Part shown: one piece after another, positions 27,860-36,775 of the stretch
Layout: each line of letters starts with the position of its first letter
Position numbering within the stretch: the first letter of the stretch is position 1
Assembly (NCBI GenBank): GCA_902500775.1
Contig: CABVRZ010000013.1
Coordinates: 40,589-104,588, forward strand
From: an uncultured Nitrospira sp.
Lineage (GTDB): Bacteria; Nitrospirota; Nitrospiria; Nitrospirales; Nitrospiraceae
Reading direction: 5' to 3'
DNA: 64,000 nt
Notes under the pieces: model-generated
Seen by the model: only the letters and a program-made list of their open reading frames with translations
The model's database searches: none
What the model was told of the DNA's origin: nothing
Translations under genes and position numbers: made by a program

Positions 27860-28646
27860 TTAGAGAAGGCTACCTTCAACTTTGAACTGTGGGGGGTGAT
27901 TGAACCGGATATACCCAGGGATCAGCATCCGGGTGTTGGTTTCTTCTGCCTTGGCCTTACCGGACGAGCGAATGACCAGTCCTTCGGCTCCATCCCTCAG
28001 GCTGAATGCGGAGAAAACGGTCCCGCCCACGAGCATTCTCCACATCAACTTCAGCGGTGATGAGCTCAAATTCTTTTGGTGGCTTCTCCTGCTCCTTAGC
28101 CTGCTTCTGCCCGACGGCGCCGAACCTGACTTTGGCTAGTTCGATATTGGCAATCATGGCGACGCTTGCCACCTGGAGATGACGGGATTTGAGTTTGTCC
28201 ACCACGACCGCCTCCACCATGCTTGCGATTTCAGAGCTGTGCTCCAGCACGATGACCATGGGATACCTGGAGACAGCGATCCTGATGGCGGTCAACAACT
28301 CAGGTTTAACGACACGAGGGTAGAAATCTGGTCCGATGTTCTGGGCCAGGAGAGTCAACTCTTCGGGAGTCGGTCTCATGAGTATGATGGTCTTGATGGT
28401 GACCGGCAGTCCGTCCGAACTTAGAGCTTCGACCGTTTCGGTATAACTGCGCCATTGCACGTTGTAGACATCGATCTGGCTCCATGGCGCCCGCCAATAA
28501 AATCCGCTCTTGAGTGTTTCGTTGGTCTGACCACCGGTTAATAAATTCGAACGTACGCCCCGTTGACCTTGGTGGACTGTGGTCCCGCAGGCTTGGAGGA
28601 AAAGCAACACTGCGACAAGAAGCATCGTCTTCGTCAGATGATGCAT
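27860..28646 (-). pseudogene. Band-7/SPFH lipoprotein, frameshifted
   Basis: The first frame (28646 down to 27957) has a lipobox (FLQAC), then a Band-7 domain: GQRGVRSNL, SGFYWRAPWSQIDVYNVQ, LPVTIKTIILMRP, IRIAVSRYP. Near 27994-27996 a run of three C (GGG on the coding strand) causes a frame change. The other frame continues with the expected family end: DGAEGLVIRSSGKAKAEETN and then MLIPGYIRF, down to 27860. Removing one G restores a continuous protein of about 261 residues. As it stands, the first frame ends in an unrelated WSRRTGHSLVR tail. It is either a recent pseudogene or a single-base error in the assembly. SPFH proteins scaffold membrane microdomains. Confidence 0.75.
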
Positions 28647-29179
28647 GATTCCTCCTTCTCACCAGCGCGTAGACTCCCGGTTACTCAAGCGAGATTGCAG
28701 CTCCGTGCGGCGAGGGTCACTGCAGCTCATTGATATGCACATGTGTTCTCACTGCGCCTCCATACGACTACGCCGATAGCCGCGAGCTCCATCTGCGTCA
28801 CCCACTGGAGAACCGAGCAATGACCTTTGCACGCTGATTTGAACAACCATCCATGAAGGCTATTACCTGCTCGCAAACTTGCTTTGACAAGACCGCGATG
28901 GCTCTACATTGAGCAAGATGCGCACCCTACTTCCGATGAAGTTATTCGCGCTTAACATATTGATTTTATGTGATAAGTTAAACAGTGCGGCGATGGGCAC
29001 ATTCGGCGAGCCCCCCTTGATTTTTAGAAATCGCACTGTGTACAGTGTGCGGCGTCGCTCTCTCTGCACAATAGGAGAGATAAATACACCCAGTCAGAAA
29101 CGACCGTCTCCGTCCAGGTTTCATGATTCGTTGTAGATGGATCTAAACGAGCACTACATCGTTGAGGGAGGGATAGATC
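28647..29179. other. Divergent upstream region of the first carbonic anhydrase
   Basis: No gene seen. It contains the AAATCGCAC operator-like site (29028) and a weak -24/-12-like site at 29138-29152 (TGG...GC spacing correct, other bases poor). Confidence 0.5.
29028..29051. promoter_or_regulatory. AAATCGCAC / CACTGT-GT-ACAGTG operator-like site
   Basis: AAATCGCAC (29028-29036) is identical to the arm at 13020. It runs into CACTGTGTACAGTG (29034-29047), an inverted repeat with 6-bp arms, and then TGCGG. It lies about 130-150 bp upstream of the carbonic anhydrase start. The CGCACTGTG word is also found at about 13620 and 23145. Confidence 0.4.
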
Positions 29180-30097
29180 ATGGAGTCATTCTCATTGCGG
29201 AACTCAGCAGTCACGGTTCCCCTGTCGCTCAATAAGGCTCTCACGAGAACTGTGATTCGTGGCTTAACGATAACGCTCGTCTTATCGCTTCCGTCTCTTC
29301 TGCATGCAGGAGAAACGGGGCATAGCATATGGGGCTATGACGGAGATCGTGGACCGCATCATTGGGGCAAGCTTGGGCCGGATACTTCTCTCTGCGAAAA
29401 AGGCATGAACCAATCACCGATTGATCTGTTGCGTACGCGCAAGACAACGCTCGACGACGTCCAGTTTTCTTATCGAGACGCTCCTTTTCATGTGGTCAAC
29501 AACGGGCATACGTTACAGGAAATCGAACCGCTTTCGGAAATGGCCAAGTCTCGCTACCCGAAGCACGGCCAAACAGTACTCCATTTTGATAAGGACAGCA
29601 CGATCGTGTTCGATGATGACCTCTACTTGCTTGAACAATTTCATTTTCATACTCCGAGCGAGCATACCATAGATCATAAACACTACCCGATGGAGCTGCA
29701 TCTGGTGCATCACAACGAACGGCACGAGGTAGCTGTAGTCGCCGTCTTCATGGAGGAGGGGAAACATAATACATTTTTTGAGACCTTCTTGGAGCATGCG
29801 CCATCCAATGTCGGAGAAGTCATTGATGATCATAACCATACTGTCAATCCGATGAACCTCCTCCCTGAACGAAAATCCTACTACCTCTACTCCGGATCCT
29901 TCACCACCCCACCCTGTTCAGAAGGCGTCATCTGGATGGTTCTGCACGACTCCATTGAAGTCTCCGCCGAACAAATCCAGAAGTTCCGCGCTCTCGTGGG
30001 GCACGATAATGTGAGGCCAATTCAACCTTTGCATAAACGCTTCGTGCTAGAGTCGAATTTTGAAAAGGCGACGACAATGAACGCGACGAAGAAGTGA
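29180..30097 (+). CDS. Secreted alpha-carbonic anhydrase 1
   Basis: A 305-residue protein with an N-terminal signal peptide (cleavage near LLHAGE) and a complete alpha-type carbonic anhydrase domain. The zinc ligands are His155 and His157 in EQFHFHTPSEH and His174 in MELHLVHH. The family's NQSPIDL, SGSFTTPPCSEGVIWMV and RPIQPLHKR motifs are present. It interconverts CO2 and bicarbonate in the periplasm. GGGAGGGA before the ATG supports the start. With the second enzyme 3 kb on, SulP and DabAB, it fits a carbon-supply role. An unusual N-terminal extension of about 25 residues precedes the hydrophobic core of the signal; an internal start is possible. Confidence 0.93.
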   Translation: MESFSLRNSAVTVPLSLNKALTRTVIRGLTITLVLSLPSLLHAGETGHSIWGYDGDRGPHHWGKLGPDTSLCEKGMNQSPIDLLRTRKTTLDDVQFSYRDAPFHVVNNGHTLQEIEPLSEMAKSRYPKHGQTVLHFDKDSTIVFDDDLYLLEQFHFHTPSEHTIDHKHYPMELHLVHHNERHEVAVVAVFMEEGKHNTFFETFLEHAPSNVGEVIDDHNHTVNPMNLLPERKSYYLYSGSFTTPPCSEGVIWMVLHDSIEVSAEQIQKFRALVGHDNVRPIQPLHKRFVLESNFEKATTMNATKK

Positions 30098-30397
30098 TCA
30101 GTATCGCTGCCGACATAAGGCACTGAACGGTTACATACGTAGCCGTTCGGTGCCAATCTTCACCACACTGCAGCACTCGGCCTCTACCGGAACTGCGCAG
30201 AACAACCCAGTTGAATTGTCATCCCACGTCCCTCTATGACCTGATGCCGTGAGAATCGATACAAGATGGAACTGGACGAGACGATCATTGCAGAGACTTA
30301 TACGAATCCGGCCACCTCTGCATCCTGACTCATCCAAGTCAGACATCACAGAGATGGGGTTCAAAGACGGGTAAACCCATAACCACAGGAGAAATTT

Positions 30398-31189
30398 ATG
30401 GTGTCCCAGATGGGAAAACAGTGGAATCAGACATGGGCAGGGCTAGTGGGAGTTGGGGTGCTCATCGGGAACCTAGCGGGGGCCAGTATGACGCCTGCAC
30501 AGGCATATGAACAATTGGGCCCTAATACAAAATCTGATTTTCGGCTCTGGACACCGTTTTATCTAAACGTGAAGTTACCTTCTAAATTCCTCGCCTACAT
30601 GGAGGTCAACCCACGCATTGGCGACGATGTCACCAATATCGATCAGCTGCTGCTTCGTCCGGCGCTTGGCTATCAGCTGACCGAGAATCTTTCTCTTTGG
30701 CAAGGCTATGCATGGGTGGGGAACTTTAATCAGCCGCACAACCCGCCTCAGCCAGCATTTTTCCAAGAAAACCGCATCTTTCAGCAAGCTATCTACACCC
30801 ACAAATTCGGCGACTTTAAGTTCATGAGTCGAACCAGGATGGAAGAGCGCTGGATCGAGCATGCAGCCGGCACCGCTCTGCGACTCCGCCAAATGTTGAA
30901 ATTGTCCTACCCATTGCCCATGGCCCCGGAATGGGCGCTCGTCGGCTATGACGAGATCTTTATCAACCTCAATTCGGTCGACACCATCGATGAGGTAAGA
31001 CATGGGGGCAAGGGACCCGGTGCTGGAATCGACCAAAATCGGCTCTTCCTAGGGATCAACAAAACATTTAACCAATACTTCAACGTGGATGTTGGCTACC
31101 AGAACCAGATGCTCAACAGCCGTACGCTCCATGGCAATGCAAACTTGATCAACCACATCTTGCTTTTGCAGTTTTACATCAACCTGTAA
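30398..31189 (+). CDS. DUF2490 outer-membrane protein
   Basis: A 263-residue protein with a signal peptide (to about TPAQAYE) and an AGGAGAAA ribosome site. The DUF2490 pattern is clear: DFRLWTPFYLNVKLP, LLLRPALGYQLTENLSLWQGYAW, RTRMEERWIEH, LRQMLKLSYPL, NRLFLGINKTFNQYFNVDVGYQNQMLN and a C-terminal strand ending QFYINL. It probably forms a small outer-membrane beta-barrel; function is unknown. A broken paralogue lies at 44774-45740. It sits between two carbonic anhydrase genes on the same strand, about 300 bp after the first. Confidence 0.85.
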   Translation: MVSQMGKQWNQTWAGLVGVGVLIGNLAGASMTPAQAYEQLGPNTKSDFRLWTPFYLNVKLPSKFLAYMEVNPRIGDDVTNIDQLLLRPALGYQLTENLSLWQGYAWVGNFNQPHNPPQPAFFQENRIFQQAIYTHKFGDFKFMSRTRMEERWIEHAAGTALRLRQMLKLSYPLPMAPEWALVGYDEIFINLNSVDTIDEVRHGGKGPGAGIDQNRLFLGINKTFNQYFNVDVGYQNQMLNSRTLHGNANLINHILLLQFYINL

Positions 31190-31603
31190 TTCGGTCAGGT
31201 AAAGCTTCCGTCTCTGAACTCCTTTTACGGTGCATGACGGCCATGAAAATGATCACAAATGCCATGTTCCCCATATCCCAAAACTCGTCACCCTCATCAC
31301 CACTACCGGAGCCAGCCCTGCGGCGATTCCCGGACAGCCGATATAGTTCCCCGGCCGGACCCAGGCGTTCACCCACCCAATCAAACAGACAAACGCCACG
31401 GTGACGAGTCCGACCTTGATCGGATAGTCGGACATCATGGCGATCCCCACAGATAGGGGAATGGCCATAACGCCAGTGATCAATCCTGCCGCAATGTCAC
31501 GCCCCACATACTGAGCTTGGAACGCCGCAGACTCGGCCACTGACATTTCGGATCGTGATTCAGTATCTTGACCTGCGGAAAGAGAACCTACGGTGCCATT
31601 CAT
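31179..31603 (-). pseudogene. Remnant of a SulP transporter gene (N-terminal part, frameshifted)
   Basis: From an ATG at 31603 (GGGAGG upstream) the protein shows a SulP start (QYVGRDIAAGLITGVMAIPLSV, TM1-like, then VNAWVRPGNYIGCPGIAAGLAPVVVM). The frame ends at 31253. The next frame continues with the expected GNMAFVIIFMAVM segment to about 31224, after which homology stops. So only about 130 of the usual 500 or more residues remain, with a frameshift near 31265. It runs toward the DUF2490 gene and slightly overlaps its end. A second SulP gene was evidently lost here. Confidence 0.7.
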
Positions 31604-31940
31604 GGCATTGCCCTCCCAAAAACTAACCATTCATCTTGGAGGGCACTACAGCAACAATAGGGCTGAAAGAGAGACGTCACTTAAGCATTAGAAATAATTG
31701 ATACAATTCTATAACTATCGCGTAAAGAAGGACGATTGTGCGCATAGGCGCGTATGTGTTGGTGCATTGGCGCATATCATGCCCTGATGCACGGAAAGCG
31801 ATAGGCTCGAATAGGGACCGGCACAAGGTCATCTTTCAATATTGTTTGTCAAGGCACTCTCCCCCCTACGTATGTGTCATTGTGGAAAGGGAGCGAGCTC
31901 GGCGATAAGTACCAGTCGTCAACTGGAGACCGGTACCACG
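31604..31940. other. Gap with repeated GCGCATA motifs
   Basis: No gene. Around 31739-31795 the words TGTGCGCATA, GGCGCGTATGTG, TTGGTGCATTGGCGCATA and CTGATGCAC follow one another, which looks like a cluster of related half-sites between divergent genes. Confidence 0.4.
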
Positions 31941-32165
31941 ATGTCGCAGATTTTCAACATGAGCCGCCATGCCAGTGATGAAGAAGCTGAGTACCTGACG
32001 TCTTTACTTATTTTTAATTTGGTTGAGCGCTGTGGCGGACAGGTGCAATTTACTGCTGAAGAAATTCGCCAAATGCGTGAGAAGCTTTCCAGTAAAATGG
32101 TACAGATCCAACTAGGAAAGGATCTCCGACTTCGGATCATCGACCGTCTCCCTGAACTGCGTTAG
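31941..32165 (+). CDS. Small hypothetical protein
   Basis: A 74-residue soluble protein beginning MSQIFNMSRHASDEEAEYL and ending IIDRLPELR. It looks wholly helical, with no signal peptide or cysteine cluster. The start is chosen at 31941 with GGAG 12 nt upstream; the open frame extends upstream to 31842 without a better site. I do not recognise the family. It stands alone between the SulP remnant and the second carbonic anhydrase. Confidence 0.55.
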   Translation: MSQIFNMSRHASDEEAEYLTSLLIFNLVERCGGQVQFTAEEIRQMREKLSSKMVQIQLGKDLRLRIIDRLPELR

Positions 32166-32562
32166 ACGACTGTCAGCCAATCGCAAGAAGCCGTTGAATC
32201 CCTTTCATCTCTCATCGTGCGTCTGCGTTTCTTCCTCTGAGGTCAACCGCATCATTCACTGAGCCGAGTGGATTGCAATAATCAAATTCATGCCCATTCT
32301 CGGTCATACAGTGATTCATCGCCAACAATACCGGCTTCTACTGATAGTGGGTATGGAGCCTCTTTTGATATACCCCTCCCCGAATTGATCTCCTAACAAA
32401 AGGTTTCTTTGGCGATCACCTTGAGTTACAGCGGTGATCAAAATGTTCGCTGAAGATCACTGCAGGTGGGGTGACCGCATCTTTGGCGATGGCTTCCCGC
32501 TGACGACGGAAGGCTCTCTACTTGGCCCAACCCATTCCATACCTATACATAAAGGAGTCCGT
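32166..32562. other. Gap of about 400 bp, no gene seen
   Basis: No coding frame with a ribosome site and no clear repeat or hairpin. Confidence 0.4.
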
Positions 32563-32718
32563 ATGAAGATCGCGAAGTGTATCGTGCTGTTTTCTGTCCT
32601 ATCCGCGAGCTTAGGTTCTATTGAGCTTTCTCCTTCTCTTTCTCCCTCCGTGCCAATCCTATCGGACACACAGCCTCCGTCAGCATCGGCTCCCGATTGC
32701 CGAATACAAACTTGTTGA
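32563..32718 (+). CDS. Putative small secreted peptide (51 residues)
   Basis: AAAGGAG lies 5 nt before the ATG. The peptide has a classic signal sequence (MKIAKCIVLFSVLSASLGS) followed by a Ser/Pro-rich tail with two Cys (DCRIQTC) at the very end. It could be a genuine small exported peptide or the 5' end of a larger exported protein lost to frameshift; downstream frames show no recognisable continuation. It is upstream of the second carbonic anhydrase on the same strand. Confidence 0.4.
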   Translation: MKIAKCIVLFSVLSASLGSIELSPSLSPSVPILSDTQPPSASAPDCRIQTC

Positions 32719-32862
32719 CGGAAGATTTTGAACTGACGTCCTGAAACCTAAACGATCTTGCCCTTCCTGGTATGGGAGGATTGGAAGCGTAGCAGGACAG
32801 GTGTGCCATAGCGTAACGACATAGATTTGTCTTCACACCATAAATGATGAGGTACATATCAG

Positions 32863-33837
32863 ATGGAAAAGCATGTAACAGTTGGAGTCATTCTGGCTTT
32901 GACCATGATCCTGTCGACCTTTCCCGCAACTGCATCCCTCTGGGAGCACAGCGAGGAGAGTCAGGGTCGGGATGGTACCCTCTGGGCCAATATTCCTGGT
33001 GCACCGAGCACAAATCAGGCTCAGATGCCACTTCCCTTTGCTGAATGTGCGATTGGGTCCCACCAATCACCGATTGCGATCAATTTGACCTCGAATCTCA
33101 TCCCGATCACCATCAACCCTAAGACGCAAAATCCAGACAATAACCCAGCTGCCGAGCCCGAACGTCATGCGAACTCCCTGCACATACGGTACATGCGTTC
33201 AACCAGCAGCATCGAGGGCGCCAATATTGGAAAGAACGAGGACAATGCCTATGTCTTCCGAAACACAGGCCATGCCGTACAAGTCTCTTTCTCCAAAGGG
33301 TACCCAGGAAAACTATTTATTGGCCGAGAACTCTACCCACTGGTGCAGTTACATTTCCACGCGCCGAGCGAGCACGTCGTGATCACGGACAAGCATCCTT
33401 CAGGAAAGCAATACGGGGGGGAATTACATTTTGTGCATCAGCGTGATGATGGAAGACTTGCGGTGCTCGGCGTGTTTTTAGATGATTCAAAACACTATGG
33501 TGAGAATCCCATCCTGAAGAAGATCCTTGAGAATACCCCGCGGAAACACGATACGTATAACCAGGCTGGTGCCGGGATTGCCTTGGATCCCTCGAAGTTG
33601 ATTCCCGGAGAAAGCGGCCAGGTTTTCACCTATGCAGGCTCTCTAACGACCCCACCTTGCAGCGAGGGTGTAAGCTGGTATGTTTTGTCCGAGCCACTAA
33701 AGGTCACCCCTGCCCAAATTCGCCAACTCGACGAATTCTTCCCATTGAACAGCCGTATCGTTCAGAACACCGCTGCACGCACGGTCGAGATTCACAAGGA
33801 TCTACAAGTCGACCATGATCATGATCACCATTATTGA
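32863..33837 (+). CDS. Secreted alpha-carbonic anhydrase 2, His-rich tail
   Basis: A 324-residue protein with a signal peptide (cleavage near PATASLW) and an alpha-carbonic anhydrase domain. Zinc ligands are His164 and His166 in VQLHFHAPSEH and His189 in GELHFVHQ. SHQSPIAI and AGSLTTPPCSEGVSW motifs are present. An insert of about 30 residues after residue 85 (PEERHANS region) and a C-terminal Asp/His run (DHDHDHHY) distinguish it from the first enzyme; the His-rich tail might help acquire zinc. It is diverged from carbonic anhydrase 1, so it is not a recent duplicate. A strong hairpin follows 30 nt after the stop. Confidence 0.93.
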   Translation: MEKHVTVGVILALTMILSTFPATASLWEHSEESQGRDGTLWANIPGAPSTNQAQMPLPFAECAIGSHQSPIAINLTSNLIPITINPKTQNPDNNPAAEPERHANSLHIRYMRSTSSIEGANIGKNEDNAYVFRNTGHAVQVSFSKGYPGKLFIGRELYPLVQLHFHAPSEHVVITDKHPSGKQYGGELHFVHQRDDGRLAVLGVFLDDSKHYGENPILKKILENTPRKHDTYNQAGAGIALDPSKLIPGESGQVFTYAGSLTTPPCSEGVSWYVLSEPLKVTPAQIRQLDEFFPLNSRIVQNTAARTVEIHKDLQVDHDHDHHY

Positions 33838-33866
33838 CACTGATAGATCGTGCCTCACACAACAGG

Positions 33867-33893
33867 GTGGCGGGCTAAGTTCAGGCCCGCCAC
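33867..33893 (+). terminator. Terminator-like hairpin after carbonic anhydrase 2
   Basis: GTGGCGGGC / GCCCGCCAC, 9-bp GC-rich perfect stem with a 9-nt loop, 30 nt after the stop codon. No T-tract follows, so its efficiency is unclear. It also lies at the 3' end of the converging ABC-transporter operon. Confidence 0.6.
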
Positions 33894-34045
33894 GGATCAC
33901 CTTCCACACCGCTTGACCGTGTTAGGACACCGATGGTGACTATGGTCGACCTAGAATCATTGTGTTGAGATCACGAAGAGTAAGCCTGCGCTGATCACGC
34001 CGGAAATATTCCTCAATCAGGCGACCAAGTGCTCTCGGCAAGGAG

Positions 34046-34816
34046 TTACTGACGTGCTGTACCCCATCGACGGTGAAGCAGTCGTTCAACGGGAGCGAAG
34101 AGTGTCTTATCCACAGCCAGTCCAATCAGGACGATGACCAGCATCACACCGATCACCTGATCCATCGCATTGAGCTCTCGTCCATAATGCAAGAGATGTC
34201 TAAGACCGAAGCCTGTCAGAATTGTCACATAGATTTCCGCCGCCATCAGCGAACGCCAGGCAAATGCCCAACCTTGCTTCATGCCGCTCAAGAGAAAAGG
34301 AAGCGCGGCCGGTAACTTGACATGGGTCCAGGTATGGAAACCGGACGATCCCATACTGCGGGCCGCACGGCTGTAGATCGGCGGGATCGTCCGCACGCCC
34401 GTATCCGTTGCGATAATCAGGGACCACAATGTTCCCATCACAACGACAAACAACATCGCCGCTTCGGTCTGACCGAACCAGAGGAGCGCTAACGGAACCC
34501 AGCACACGCTCGGCAGCGTTTGAAGCCCAAGAGCCAACACGCCAATCGTATCCTGAGACCATCTAAAAGACGCGGTGAGAAGGCCGAGTGGCAGCCCAAT
34601 GAGAATTCCCAACCCATAGCCGAGCAGCAGACGGCGCACTGTCACGAGAGTGGCCTCCCAGAGGGTACCGTCCTCAACAGCAGACCAGAGATAGAGCATG
34701 ACGCTCGACGGGGATGGTAGCAGCAGCGGAGACCAAATCTGGGTATTGAAGACAAGCTGCCAGATACCGATCAGACACACGAAAAAGAGGGATGCGACAG
34801 CCCACCGTGCAATCAT
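34046..34816 (-). CDS. NitT/TauT-type ABC transporter permease
   Basis: A 256-residue inner-membrane permease with about six spans and the EAA-loop region of the family (RAARSMGSSGFHTWTHVKLPAALPFLLSGMKQGWAFAWRSL described by position 145-185). It overlaps the ATPase gene by 4 nt (ATGA) and is the last gene of a binding protein-ATPase-permease operon. This class imports nitrate, cyanate, taurine or alkanesulfonates; the substrate cannot be fixed from the sequence. Confidence 0.88.
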   Translation of the reverse strand: MIARWAVASLFFVCLIGIWQLVFNTQIWSPLLLPSPSSVMLYLWSAVEDGTLWEATLVTVRRLLLGYGLGILIGLPLGLLTASFRWSQDTIGVLALGLQTLPSVCWVPLALLWFGQTEAAMLFVVVMGTLWSLIIATDTGVRTIPPIYSRAARSMGSSGFHTWTHVKLPAALPFLLSGMKQGWAFAWRSLMAAEIYVTILTGFGLRHLLHYGRELNAMDQVIGVMLVIVLIGLAVDKTLFAPVERLLHRRWGTARQ

Positions 34817-35616
34817 CCTGCGACCTCGCTATGAACGTAGCTCTTCAACACGCGGGTGATTTCGGTGGAGTAGCGAGCAAGGTCTACACTATTGATATCT
34901 CGCGGCCGAGGGAGTGGGATGGAAAACTCCTCCCTGATTCGCCCAGGATTCGGTGAAAACAGGATGACTCGATCGCCCAGACACACAGCTTCACGCACGT
35001 TATGAGTGACAAAGACAATCGTTTTCCTATGCTGGCTCCAAATGCGCTGGATGTCCCCGTACAGCTGCTCACGAGTCAGCGCATCCAGCGCGCCGAATGG
35101 TTCATCCATCAAGAGCACACTGGGATTCGGTGCCAGTGAGCGCGCCAGTGCCACTCGTTGCCTCATGCCACCGGAGAGTTCATGCACGTTGGAATGCATA
35201 AATCGCTTCAAACCTACGAGCTCCAAAAAGTACTCAGCCTTCTCGCGACACTCCGATGCCCTCAACCCCTTGACGAGCTTAAGACCGAACAAGACGTTAC
35301 CGAGCACCGTGAGCCATGGAAACAGCGCGGCTTCCTGAAACATCATCAGCCGATGGGGTCCCGGCCCGCTGATGGTCTGGCCATCGCCTTGCACCGTTCC
35401 ACGATCTGGTCGATCAAGACCCGCGATCAGATTCAACAGGGTGGATTTTCCGCATCCGCTCGGCCCGACCAAGCAGACGAACTCCCCATCGGCAATACGA
35501 AGCGTGACATCGTCAAGCGCCTGAACATGCAATGAACTGGTGCGAAACCACTTCGAGACATGTTCAAGTACGAGCTTGGTTGGAACAGCATCCGTAGAAG
35601 AGACCAGACGCTCCAT
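34813..35616 (-). CDS. NitT/TauT-type ABC transporter ATPase
   Basis: A 267-residue ATPase: Walker A GPSGCGKST near residue 52, signature LSGGMRQRVALARSL near 150, Walker B VLLMDEPFGALD near 172, switch His in IVFVTHNVREA. Very similar in layout to SsuB/TauB/NrtD. It starts 1 nt after the stop of the binding-protein gene and overlaps the permease, so the three genes form one operon. Confidence 0.92.
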   Translation of the reverse strand: MERLVSSTDAVPTKLVLEHVSKWFRTSSLHVQALDDVTLRIADGEFVCLVGPSGCGKSTLLNLIAGLDRPDRGTVQGDGQTISGPGPHRLMMFQEAALFPWLTVLGNVLFGLKLVKGLRASECREKAEYFLELVGLKRFMHSNVHELSGGMRQRVALARSLAPNPSVLLMDEPFGALDALTREQLYGDIQRIWSQHRKTIVFVTHNVREAVCLGDRVILFSPNPGRIREEFSIPLPRPRDINSVDLARYSTEITRVLKSYVHSEVAG

Positions 35617-35617
35617 C

Positions 35618-36586
35618 TCACTCTACCCTTTCAATGAGCCTCGCCAAATCCGGTGCCGTACGCATGAACCCTGCGCGTTGGGCGTTACTTGCGAACTGCT
35701 GAAACTCCTCGATCGATACCTCCGGGCGCAGCATAATACGTTTCCACGCCTGAGCAATCAGCTCAGGAGAAACCTTGACCTGTGTCTCAGTGGCTAATTC
35801 CTCAAGGACCATCTTCTTGGCCTCTTCCGGATGCGAGAGAATCCAGGCCGTGAGTTCTCGGTGAGCCTGGATAAACTTGCGCGCGAATTCTGACTGGGAC
35901 TTCACGAACTTCACCCCTGACACAAGAACTGTGACACTGTCCTGTGACTGTTCGAGTAACACCTTGGCTCCTGCTTCCCGTTCAAGGCGAGATACCCAAG
36001 GCTCGACTGTCCAGACCGCATCGAGTCTTCGTTGTTGAAACAGAGCGATTTGATCAGGATTCGGCGTCGGAACGACGAAGGCCTCCCCGCCGGTCTGTGT
36101 GATCTTCAATCCGCCATTGGCTAGCCAAGTGCGGCAGGCAATATCTTGGGTATTGCCGAGCTGTGGAGTTGCGATGGTTTTCCCACGGAAGTCTGTCGGC
36201 TGTTTGAGGTTGGAATCGGACTGCACCACTAACGCAGCGCCACCTGCCGCTGCGCCAGCAAGGATTCGGATCTCCGCTCCATTCGATTTGGTATAAGCGT
36301 TTAAGGCTGGATTTGGTCCCACATACGTCATGTCGATCGAACCAGCTAAAACTGCCTCAATGGCACTCGGGCCAGCATTGTAGACATACCATTCAATCTT
36401 CACATCTTTACCCAGGCGCTCCTCGAACCAACCCTGTCCCATCCGCGAGAGATGATGTGCGACAAGGCCTTGCACATGGGTCACGTTCGGAAAATGGCCG
36501 ACACGGATCGTCTCTGCCATGGTTGAATGAACTGGGACACCAAGTAGGCTGATCCCCAAAAGAAATGTACGTGCATGCATGGTCAT
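35618..36586 (-). CDS. ABC transporter substrate-binding protein (NitT/TauT type)
   Basis: A 322-residue exported protein. GGAGG lies 5 nt before the ATG at 36586; another ATG at 36580 is possible. Signal peptide ends near HSTMAE. The mature part has the family features: IRVGHFPNVTHVQGLVA, NAGPSAIEAVLAGSIDMTYVGPNPALNAY, GKTIATPQLGNTQDIA, and PNPDQIALFQQRRLDAVWTVEPW. It would capture an oxyanion or sulfonate in the periplasm. The gene is divergent from the HTH regulator across an unusually AT-rich promoter region. Confidence 0.9.
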   Translation of the reverse strand: MTMHARTFLLGISLLGVPVHSTMAETIRVGHFPNVTHVQGLVAHHLSRMGQGWFEERLGKDVKIEWYVYNAGPSAIEAVLAGSIDMTYVGPNPALNAYTKSNGAEIRILAGAAAGGAALVVQSDSNLKQPTDFRGKTIATPQLGNTQDIACRTWLANGGLKITQTGGEAFVVPTPNPDQIALFQQRRLDAVWTVEPWVSRLEREAGAKVLLEQSQDSVTVLVSGVKFVKSQSEFARKFIQAHRELTAWILSHPEEAKKMVLEELATETQVKVSPELIAQAWKRIMLRPEVSIEEFQQFASNAQRAGFMRTAPDLARLIERVE

Positions 36587-36636
36587 AGCAACCTCCACAG
36601 ATTCTTTTTCAACTTCTTATACAATGATTCCCCAAT

Positions 36637-36664
36637 ACTATACTAATTTGATCGGAATTGTGAA
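36637..36664 (-). promoter_or_regulatory. Candidate sigma-70 promoter for the ABC operon
   Basis: On the - strand: -35 TTCACA (36664-36659), 16-bp spacer, -10 TATAGT (36642-36637), about 50 bp before the binding-protein start. It lies in an AT-rich island in otherwise GC-rich DNA. Confidence 0.5.
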
Positions 36665-36696
36665 TCATATATTTTGTGTGTATAAAACTAATACAT

Positions 36697-36728
36697 ATCA
36701 TTATGTTATAATTATAAATTTAAATGAT
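36697..36728. promoter_or_regulatory. Nested palindrome in the divergent promoter region
   Basis: A perfect 12-bp palindrome TTATAATTATAA (36706-36717) lies within outer arms ATCATT (36697-36702) and AATGAT (36723-36728). It lies between the two divergent promoters and is a good operator candidate for the HTH regulator encoded alongside. Confidence 0.5.
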
Positions 36729-36740
36729 ACAGCTTTAAAT

Positions 36741-36770
36741 TTGACATTCAGCAATTATTATTGCTATCAA
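36741..36770 (+). promoter_or_regulatory. Candidate sigma-70 promoter, possibly giving a leaderless transcript
   Basis: TTGACA (36741-36746), 18-bp spacer, TATCAA (36765-36770). Transcription would start at about 36776, which is the GTG start codon chosen for the regulator. No ribosome site precedes that GTG, consistent with a leaderless mRNA. Confidence 0.4.
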
Positions 36771-36775
36771 CGATC

